Positions 16,234 through 24,200 of a stretch of 64,000 bases of DNA are shown here, piece by piece. This DNA is from Undibacterium sp. (lineage in GTDB: Bacteria; Pseudomonadota; Gammaproteobacteria; Burkholderiales; Burkholderiaceae_D). The position numbers and the translations under genes are program-made. Every line of letters begins with the position of its first letter. The first letter of the stretch is position 1. The stretch lies in assembly GCA_030645915.1 (NCBI GenBank), contig JAUSNO010000030.1, forward strand, positions 1-64,000. The letters are read 5' to 3'. The notes below the pieces were generated by a model. That model worked only from the letters and a program-made list of their open reading frames with translations, was not told the DNA's origin and searched no databases.

Positions 16234-17880
16234 ATGCCATGGCACACCCACGAGATTAGCAATCAGGTTCCGGATCTGCAAGACTACAATATTTTCAGTA
16301 CTGACGTGGTATTGATGCAAGGGGTGGAACACGCTGGTGCCGCCTGGCATCATGCCGCCCTGCTGCGTTACGGCGCCGAGCTAGGCAGCAAAGAAGTATT
16401 GCAACTGGGCGAGCTGGCCAATCGCCATCTGCCCGAGCTGCAAACGCACGACCGCATCGGCCGTCGCATCGACCAGGTTGAATTCCATCCCAGTTGGCAC
16501 CAGCTGCTTGGATTGCTACGCAAGGAAGGCCTGCAAGCGTTGCCCTGGATGCAGCCACAAGCCGGCGCACATGTAGCACGTGCGGCTGGCTACTACCTGC
16601 AATCGCAAGTGGAATCCGGCTCGCTATGCCCCACCACCATGACCTTCGCCGCCATACCCGTATTACAAAATGAGCCGGCGCTGTTTGCCCAGCTCAAGGA
16701 CAAACTCTATGCGCGGCATCACGATGCACGCGATCTGCCTATCGCGCAAAAAACCTCGATCATGATAGGCATGGGCATGACCGAAAAACAGGGCGGATCG
16801 GATGTGCGCAGCAACAGCACCGTCGCCGTGCCGGTAACCACAGGCGGGCGCGGCGCAGAGTATTTGCTGACTGGCCACAAATGGTTTTTCTCGGCACCGA
16901 TGTGCGATGCGCATCTGATACTGGCGCGCAGCGAGACTGGCCTGTCCTGCTTCTTCGTGCCACGCTGGAAACCCGATGGCAGCAAAAATGCCGTACTGGT
17001 GCAAAGGTTAAAAGAAAAACTGGGCAACCGTTCCAACTCCAGCAGCGAAGTCGAATTCCAGGACGCGTTAGGCATCATGGTCGGTGAAGAAGGCCGCGGC
17101 ATTCCCACCATCATAGAAATGGCCAACCTCACGCGGCTAGATTGCGTGATCGGCAGTGCGGCGTTGATGCGCCACGCGCTCACGCAAGCCGTCCACCATG
17201 CACGCCACCGCAGCGCCTTTGGCCGCCTGCTGGCAGAACAGCCGCTGATGCGCAATGTGCTGGCCGATCTGGCTCTGGAGAGCGAAGCCGCCACTTTACT
17301 AATGCTAAAACTCGCCAGCGCACTCGATGCGCCGGACGATCCGCTACAGCGCGCCTGGAAGCGCATCATCACGCCCGCAGCCAAGTTCTGGATCTGCAAA
17401 CGCGCACTGGAATTTACCGGCGAATGCATGGAAGTCTGGGGCGGCAACGGCTATGTAGAAAGCAGCCCCATGGCGCGCATGTATCGCGAGGCGCCGGTCA
17501 ACTCGATCTGGGAAGGTTCGGGCAATGTCATGTGCCTCGATGTCCTGCGCGCCATCGCGCGCGATCCGCAAGGTATGCAACTCTTGCTGGAACAATTGGA
17601 TCATTCACCAGCGCAGGCAGTGCAAGAACTTAGCAAGGATATCCGCAAAGATTTGAGCGCTGCGCCAGAGCAGCAAGAAATGCTGGCCCGTCGCTTCACG
17701 CAAAAACTGGTGCTGGCGATGCAGGGGCATCTGATGCAAGAGCAAGCCCCGCCAGAAATTGCCGAGGCATTTATCCGCAGCAGATTGGATGCCGCGTGCG
17801 GCCGCATCTACGGCACACTCAGCACCGACTGCGACGTCAGCCTGCAACAGCAGATACTGGAACGCGCCTGGCCGCGCTGA
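16234..17880 (+). CDS. aidB: AidB-type acyl-CoA dehydrogenase
   Basis: 548 residues from the ATG at 16234, preceded by GGAGA at 16222. The frame is open much further upstream, but only across the divergent tetR gene. It closely follows AidB: WHTHEISNQVPDLQDYNIFSTD at the N-terminus, GSLCPTTMTFAAIP, the flavin-binding GMGMTEKQGGSDVRSN, LTGHKWFFS, KLGNRSNSSSEVEFQDA, and EVWGGNGYVE and NSIWEGSGNVMCLDVLR near the C-terminus. AidB is a tetrameric FAD protein of the acyl-CoA dehydrogenase superfamily, associated in E. coli with protection from alkylation damage. Here it has its own divergent TetR regulator rather than an Ada context, so its trigger may differ. Confidence 0.93.
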   Translation: MPWHTHEISNQVPDLQDYNIFSTDVVLMQGVEHAGAAWHHAALLRYGAELGSKEVLQLGELANRHLPELQTHDRIGRRIDQVEFHPSWHQLLGLLRKEGLQALPWMQPQAGAHVARAAGYYLQSQVESGSLCPTTMTFAAIPVLQNEPALFAQLKDKLYARHHDARDLPIAQKTSIMIGMGMTEKQGGSDVRSNSTVAVPVTTGGRGAEYLLTGHKWFFSAPMCDAHLILARSETGLSCFFVPRWKPDGSKNAVLVQRLKEKLGNRSNSSSEVEFQDALGIMVGEEGRGIPTIIEMANLTRLDCVIGSAALMRHALTQAVHHARHRSAFGRLLAEQPLMRNVLADLALESEAATLLMLKLASALDAPDDPLQRAWKRIITPAAKFWICKRALEFTGECMEVWGGNGYVESSPMARMYREAPVNSIWEGSGNVMCLDVLRAIARDPQGMQLLLEQLDHSPAQAVQELSKDIRKDLSAAPEQQEMLARRFTQKLVLAMQGHLMQEQAPPEIAEAFIRSRLDAACGRIYGTLSTDCDVSLQQQILERAWPR

Positions 17881-17915
17881 GGCGGAGAAGTAGTTGAAAT
17901 TTCAAATAGAGGCAG

Positions 17916-17988
17916 GCCCACCACGCACTGTTCATGCGCCTTGCAGACCAACATGCCTGAAGAAGCGCATGAACAGTGCGCGGTGGGC
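17916..17988. repeat. Dispersed hairpin repeat, copy 3
   Basis: The left arm 17916-17939 (GCCCACC then ACGCACTGTTCATGCG) and right arm 17965-17988 pair at 23 of 24 positions. The core N6 is CTGTTC, matched by GAACAG on the other arm, different from copy 2 but still fully paired. It lies between the convergent aidB and pbpC genes. Confidence 0.85.
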
Positions 17989-18002
17989 GTACCACTTTTC
18001 AG

Positions 18003-20246
18003 TTATTTGGGTCTTGGCGATTCAAGCTGTATCTTTTTTTGTTTCACCGCCTTGCCAGATGGCGCATCTATCCTCACCAGCGCCCCACGCACTTCAAATC
18101 GAATCTGATCCAGCACCAATCCCTTGTCATCAATCAGCTGCAACAGATGCTTGCCGGGCCAGGGCATCCAGTCGATGCTGAGCGCGGTCGGATTTGCCTT
18201 GTTTGTGTTGACGGAAGCCTTGCCATCGAGCAGCCACATTGCCTGTTTTACGCCCTGCGCGGCAAAGCGTATGCGCTGGCGCTCTGGCGGGATGTCCGGA
18301 TCGATCGCGACCAGCATGCCCGCGGTCGGATAGCGGATGACGGGACGTATCTGGTCAGGCCGCGCGAAACTGATCTTGCTTTGCTCGGTACCCGGCAAAA
18401 AATATTCCGTACGTCGCGCTTCCAGCTGCGCCTCATACTCTATCGCCTGAGTGACGACGCCGGCCGGAGCGATGTTGGCAGCGCCATTCTTTTCATTGCC
18501 TTTTTGCGCCACCCTGTGCTGGTGCAGATACTGCATGACTTCCTGCCAGACGGGTGCTGCGCCTGTCACGCCAGAGACATCCCACATCGGCGCGCCGGAG
18601 GCATTGCCAACCCAGACACCGACCGTATACCGATCCGAATAACCGATGCACCAGTTGTCGCGCATGTCCTTGGATGTGCCGGTCTTCACCGCCGACCAGA
18701 TGCGCGTGGATAAGGCGTTTTCCAAGCCGAAGGTGCTGGCCCGTGCTGCGCGGTCGGACAAGATATCGCTGACGATGAAAGCCGCCGCCGGGTCCATCAC
18801 CCTGGTCAATACGAGCTTAAGCGGATCTGTATCGCTGCTGCGCAAGGCAGAAAACTGCCCCTGATTGGCTAGCGACCGGTAGGCGTTGGTCAGCGCCAGC
18901 AGGCTGACATCTGCGCTACCCAGCGCCAGGCTAAAACCATAATAGTCGCCTGATTCGCGCAAGCCAAAACCCAGTTGTTGCAGGCGTTGAAAAAACAGTT
19001 CCGGCGTCACCGTCACCAGCGTGCGCACCGCAGGAATATTAAGTGAAGAACCGAGCGCCGTGCGTACGCTCACCAGTCCCTTAAAATGCTTGTCGTAGTT
19101 TTGCGGAATATACAGGCCGGATGCGGTCGGCAGATTCACGGCAGAATCATCTAGGATAGAGGCAGCGGTCAGCCATTTTTTTTCTATCGCCAGCTCATAT
19201 AAAAAGGGCTTCAGAGTCGAGCCGGCCTGGCGCAAGGCTAGCACGCCATCCACCTGATTGGCATCCGACAAAGCGCCGCTAGAACCCACCCAGACCAGCA
19301 CATCACCGCTCTGATTGTCGATCGCCAATACCGCACCGTCTTCAATATTTCGGTCGACCAGGGCTGATAACTGGCGCACCAAGGCATCTCTGGCAAATTG
19401 CTGTGTACTGGCGTCCAAGGTGGAATGTAGCAATAGCGGGCCCTTATTGGCAGCAAACAATTTGCGCGCCAAGTGCGGTGCCAGCTGCGGCCCGCTGATC
19501 GTGCGCGCCACATCCGATTTCGCCGTCAGACGGGCGAAATACTGCGTTGTCTGCCCTGCCAGATTGGCGCAAAACTGCGGTAAAGCTTGCTCCTTTAATG
19601 TGGCGCAGGCGCGCTCCGCCACTTTGGTGACGCTGGCATTGGGCCCGCGTATCAACGCCACCGCAATCGCCGCCTCGATTTTATCCAGACCGCTGGGGTG
19701 TTTATCAAACATCACGCGCGACAGGGCATGTACGCCCACCAGTTCGCCCTTAAACGCCACCAGGTTCAGATAAGCTTCCAGTATCTGATCCTTGCGCCAG
19801 CTACGCTCCAGCCACTGCGCCACCACCGCCTGCGTGATCTTTTGGCCCGCGCTGCGGGCAGCAGACTTGCGCCGCAAATCCTCTTCCAGCAAGCCCGCCA
19901 GCTGCATGGTAATGGTCGATGCGCCACGGGTCTTCTTATTCCACAAATTACCCCAGGCCGCCCCCGCCACGGCATTCCAATCCACCCCGCCGTGCTGGTA
20001 AAAACGCTTGTCTTCCGAAGCGACCAAAGCCATGCGCAAGGCAGGTGAAACATCCTCAAGCTTCACCCACGCCAGCTTGCGCTCCTTGGGGTTAATGCGC
20101 AGCTGGTGAATGGAGATGCCATTACGGTCGGTCAGGATGGCATCTGAGGAGAGGAAGTTTTGCTGGACTTCTTTGAATGTGGGTATGGCTTGCGCGCTGT
20201 GGTGGCAACTCAGCAAAAAAACGATGAATAGAAATCGGATGTGCAT
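18003..20246 (-). CDS. pbpC: Penicillin-binding protein 1C
   Basis: 747 residues from the ATG at 20246, the start that gives a proper signal anchor (MHIRFLFIVFLLSC); upstream in-frame ATGs lack this and no start has a strong ribosome site. Order: GT51 transglycosylase (EDKRFYQHGGVDW and GASTITMQLAG), transpeptidase with SxxK in GSTLKPF, SxN in SSLNIPA and KTGTS, and a C-terminal BiPBP_C-type domain rich in beta strands. It polymerises and may cross-link peptidoglycan at the inner membrane. It lies downstream of the alpha-2-macroglobulin gene, a pairing well known in proteobacteria, but here with a DUF2971 gene between them. Confidence 0.95.
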   Translation of the reverse strand: MHIRFLFIVFLLSCHHSAQAIPTFKEVQQNFLSSDAILTDRNGISIHQLRINPKERKLAWVKLEDVSPALRMALVASEDKRFYQHGGVDWNAVAGAAWGNLWNKKTRGASTITMQLAGLLEEDLRRKSAARSAGQKITQAVVAQWLERSWRKDQILEAYLNLVAFKGELVGVHALSRVMFDKHPSGLDKIEAAIAVALIRGPNASVTKVAERACATLKEQALPQFCANLAGQTTQYFARLTAKSDVARTISGPQLAPHLARKLFAANKGPLLLHSTLDASTQQFARDALVRQLSALVDRNIEDGAVLAIDNQSGDVLVWVGSSGALSDANQVDGVLALRQAGSTLKPFLYELAIEKKWLTAASILDDSAVNLPTASGLYIPQNYDKHFKGLVSVRTALGSSLNIPAVRTLVTVTPELFFQRLQQLGFGLRESGDYYGFSLALGSADVSLLALTNAYRSLANQGQFSALRSSDTDPLKLVLTRVMDPAAAFIVSDILSDRAARASTFGLENALSTRIWSAVKTGTSKDMRDNWCIGYSDRYTVGVWVGNASGAPMWDVSGVTGAAPVWQEVMQYLHQHRVAQKGNEKNGAANIAPAGVVTQAIEYEAQLEARRTEYFLPGTEQSKISFARPDQIRPVIRYPTAGMLVAIDPDIPPERQRIRFAAQGVKQAMWLLDGKASVNTNKANPTALSIDWMPWPGKHLLQLIDDKGLVLDQIRFEVRGALVRIDAPSGKAVKQKKIQLESPRPK

Positions 20247-20307
20247 GGAGATCGAAATCATTGATATGGAGTTAAATGCGCACGAAAAAAACAATTTAAA
20301 AAAAATA

Positions 20308-20367
20308 ACGCAATATTCATGCGGGTTTTAAGAATATTTTGGCTTGTAAGGCGCATGGATATTGCGT
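20308..20367. repeat. Dispersed hairpin repeat, copy 4
   Basis: ACGCAATATTCATGCG (20308-20323) pairs with CGCATGGATATTGCGT (20352-20367) with one G-T type mismatch. It sits between the DUF2971 stop and the pbpC start, on the pbpC promoter side. Confidence 0.8.
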
Positions 20368-20403
20368 AACAAGTTTTTGTTTTTAATGATTTCGTAGATT
20401 GAA

Positions 20404-21213
20404 CTAAAGCTTTATCAGCCCAAGACGTTTAGCATCTATATGGCTTGTATAAGTGAACCTTTCAAAATTCACCTCAAATTTTTCTGCACTTCGCTTTCCG
20501 CGCCAGAACTTAACGTCTGAGTTTTGTCCTGCAATTATTAGACAAATAATCTGCAAGGATTGTTCGTCGATATCAGGTCCAAAATAAATTGAGTCCAAAG
20601 TAGTTGCATCGTATGTATAAAGTGTACCCACTTTCTCGTGAATACTTCTCCATTCTTTTTCATAACTCCAAGACTCCGATTTTGTGCAGAATAAATCGAT
20701 AATTTGATCAAAATCGTCCGTCAATAAAGCTTTAACGGCATCAAATTTGGGAATGATGTTGGTGTACTTAACTCTCCTCATTTTTATGAATGGTTCAAAC
20801 TCAGTTAGAAATCCCAAACAGAATCCTTTATATTGACCTCCATAATGAGACCACATTAATAAGCTGTCATTTCGTTCGGAAAAACAAGATACACCGCGAT
20901 TTTTCAAGAAAAATTGAGTTTGTTTTTCTATTGTTGAAATAGCAGAATTTATTATTATTTTCCGCAAGTCAGAAATGTTAGCGGACTTAAATTGTTTCTG
21001 TATTTCTCTTGATACATCACTTCGTTCTGAATATGAATTTCGATACGTTTCCAATTCGCTATCGGTTGGCTCCTTAATACTGGCTTTCAATGCACAATCA
21101 TAAGGATCATTAAAACCTAGTGGAGAACCAAAATATACCGACTGAGACTTGAGATTTTTCAAGCTCTGAATTGAAAATGATTCATATTTATAAATTATTT
21201 TTGGCTTATTCAT
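20404..21213 (-). CDS. DUF2971-family protein, probably acquired
   Basis: 269 residues from an ATG at 21213. The pattern fits DUF2971: IYKYESFSI near the start, VYFGSPLGFNDPYDC, RGVSCFSERNDSLLMWSHYGGQYKGFCLGF, and a later WSYEKEWRSIHE. The biochemical role of the family is unknown to me. The DNA is visibly richer in A+T than the genes on either side, with many AAA, ATT and TTT codons, and it interrupts the common alpha-2-macroglobulin/pbpC pair. Both features suggest horizontal entry. DUF2971 genes often occur in variable or defence-like regions (general impression, not checked). Confidence 0.75.
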   Translation of the reverse strand: MNKPKIIYKYESFSIQSLKNLKSQSVYFGSPLGFNDPYDCALKASIKEPTDSELETYRNSYSERSDVSREIQKQFKSANISDLRKIIINSAISTIEKQTQFFLKNRGVSCFSERNDSLLMWSHYGGQYKGFCLGFLTEFEPFIKMRRVKYTNIIPKFDAVKALLTDDFDQIIDLFCTKSESWSYEKEWRSIHEKVGTLYTYDATTLDSIYFGPDIDEQSLQIICLIIAGQNSDVKFWRGKRSAEKFEVNFERFTYTSHIDAKRLGLIKL

Positions 21214-21263
21214 AATTCAAAGAATGTTTAATTTCATCGCATAGGCTGCATTTAAAACGTCAT

Positions 21264-24200
21264 TTACTTCACACTAACAGCAGCATTAGGCATTTCCCCA
21301 AACATCTCAGGCGCATACATCGCCTCTACCCTGGTCTGCGGCAACTTGAATTCGCCTGCATTATTCAAACGCATGGTGTAAGACGCGCTGAATTTACCTT
21401 TGGGCACAAACTGGTAATACGCGCGATACGACTCAAAGCTGCGCTCTTCGTAGGCCATCCAGGCGTTGCTATAGTTTTGCTCTGGGCTTGGTGTATTGGC
21501 GGCGATGGCTGAATCCCTGCCTAAGCCAGAACCTAACAAACTGGCGCCGGCGGGGATGGGGTCGGTCAGCACTACCCAAGTCATGTCGGTCTGGGCGTCA
21601 ACTTCTAGCGTGACCCTGATGATGTCACCGCGGGTGGTTTTGCCCTTCTCTTTTTGCTCTACCGGCGTGAATGTTTTAGTAATGCGGTAGCCGCTGCTAA
21701 ACGGTGCCTTGAGAGGCACTGCTGCCAGGCTTTGCAGCGTGACCCAAGGTTTGCCTTTGCCTTCGTGATTGAGCTTGATGCTGTCAGTCGCTGCGCCAAC
21801 CGTTGGCCATGGCAGCATGAGTTTGCCGCCACCGGTGGCTGTCCAGTTATAGCTCTGCGCTGGGCCGCTATTTGCGCCTTGTTGCAGGCTGGCCTTGGTG
21901 CTACCTGCGACTTTTTCAGTCTCGAATTTTTGTGCGAATTTTTCTAGCGCGAGGCTGCCCCAGACGTTGGCGGTGGTGGACATCCAGTGGCCGCGGATTT
22001 GCCTTTGGATCGCACCGATCATCAGCTTGGGCATGTCGTCGCCCCATGCCGGGTTATTCAGCATCAAGAGGATAAGCCGGTTGGCGCTGTTATCACTATT
22101 GCCCATCAACCACCACCAGTAGTCGTCTTGTTCGTTGGAGAAGCCCAGGCGTGTGCTCTGATAATTGAGGCGTGAGCGAAGTATCTGGTCGGCTTCTTTC
22201 AGATAGGCATCGCGCTTGCTGATGCCGTTGGTTCTTTGCAGGATGGCGATCCAATCGAGCACAGCCGAAGTCGGCCACAGATTGGGGTTGATTTGTATCG
22301 ACCCTAACATGCGCTCCTGCACCAGACCGTGGCGCGACAAGGCTTCTAACGCGGCTAACTTGCGCACTTCCAGATCCTTTTTAGGCGACCAGAAATCACG
22401 CGTGATCTTGCCTTCGACAAAGGCTGCCAGACCCTGCAACATCTTGGTACGACTGGCATCCGGCAGCGCAAAATTGGCTTCGTGCGTCGCAGCGATCAGA
22501 TAGGCGGTGAGCGTGTCGCTGCCCCTGGTGCCGCTTTCACTTGGCGGGTAGTAATACGCGAGTCCGTCGCTGTCGAGGTAGGTCGGCAAATCGTTGGCCA
22601 CCTTCTGCCACATGGCGGCATCACGCAAGCCGATGGCGCGCGAGGTCTTTTGCTCCAGGCAGGAGTATGGGTAATCGGTGAAGTAACGGCGCAGGCCTTC
22701 ATGCGATCCGGCAAGGCTAGGCATCAACGATACTGCAATACCGCCGCGCCCTGGCAAAGAATCCGCCGGTTGGGTGATGGGCATACTGATAGGCTTGTCG
22801 AGCTGCATCAGGCTCGCTTGCTGCACCGTCACTGGCACGGCGGGCACAACACGTTGGGTGAATTTCAACGCGTCTTTGACGCCAGCACCGCCCTGCTCTT
22901 GCGCTTTCAGTTCCCACACCAATTGCTGGGTGTCGCTGGCCTGTGCGGCCGAAGGCACGGAGATGTTCCAGTTAATTTCGCGTGATTCGCCAGCGGGGAT
23001 AGCAACATTCTGTTTAGCTAGTTCAAGCGACAAACCAGTGACCTGCGCAGCCACCTGCACTTGCATCACACGTGTGGTGGTATTGCGCACCGTTAGCATG
23101 GCGGTGAATACGTCACCCTCCCGCACCAGCGGTGGCAAGCCTGAGATGATTTGCAGGTCTTGGGTTGAGCGTATGCTGGCGCTGCCTGTGCCAAACAGCG
23201 CATCGCCGCTTTGCGCTATCGCTACGATCTTGAAACTGGTCAAGGCGTCGTTCAGGGGCACGTCGATTTGCGCACGGCCTTGTGCATCAAGCATGACCAC
23301 TGGTTTCCATAGCAACAGGGTGTCTAGCAGTTCACGCGTCGGCGATTTGCCGCCACCACCGCCAGCCGCTACCGCCTTGCGGCCGTAATGGCGCTTGCCG
23401 ATGACTTGCATTTGCGCCGTCGCGGTCTCTATGCCATAACTGCGTCGTTGCAGCATGGCGCTCAGCAGATCCCAGCTGCCATTCGGTTGCAGTTCCAGCA
23501 GCGCCTCATCGACAGCCGCCAGCGCGATCTCAGCACCAGCCGCCGGCTTGCCATCGGGCAGCAGCACTTGCACCGTGGCCTTGGCGGTGGCGCGGATCGG
23601 GTAACTGCTCTTGTCTGTGCTGACGGTGACGCCCAGCTTATGTGCCGCATTGCCGACGGTGATCTCGGCGATGCCGTATTTGTAGGCCGGCTTGGCCAGA
23701 TCAACGGTGGCGCTCGGGTCTTGGTATTCGCGGAACTCGCTCCACCAGTTGAGCGGCTCTTTCCAGCCCCAGGTGAAGAAGGAATACCACGGCACTTCGC
23801 GCATACGCCCGCGTACTGCCAGCACCGAGACAAACACGTTAGGGCCGTAACCCGCTTTGACCGGTACTTTGATGCTCGGGTCACGGCCATTGAGTTGTAC
23901 CACCATGGTGTCGATCACACCTTCGCGCTCGATCGCAACCAAGGCGGTGGCGTAACGGAAAGGCATGCGCACCTGGAAGCTGGCAGTCTCGCCCGCCTCG
24001 TAGTGCTTGCGCTCAGGCAGGATATCCATGCGGTCCTGGTTTTCCCCATCAAACCAGATCTCACCACGACCCGTCACCCAGGCCGAGGTTTGCGCAAATG
24101 AACTCTTGCCGTTGTCATCTTTGGCTTTGGCGACAATCTCGATATTGCCCGGCTCGGACAGATCGACTTCGCAGATCAGCAGGCCGCGCGCATCGCTTTT

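Noticed and set aside
16719-17447. Antisense ORF within aidB
   Set aside because: It lies opposite a conserved AidB coding region and has low-complexity, motif-free translation.
17976-18713. Plus-strand ORF overlapping pbpC
   Set aside because: It is opposite the conserved C-terminal half of PBP1C.
23388-24101. Antisense ORF within the alpha-2-macroglobulin gene
   Set aside because: It is a shadow of a confident gene, with no recognisable domain.
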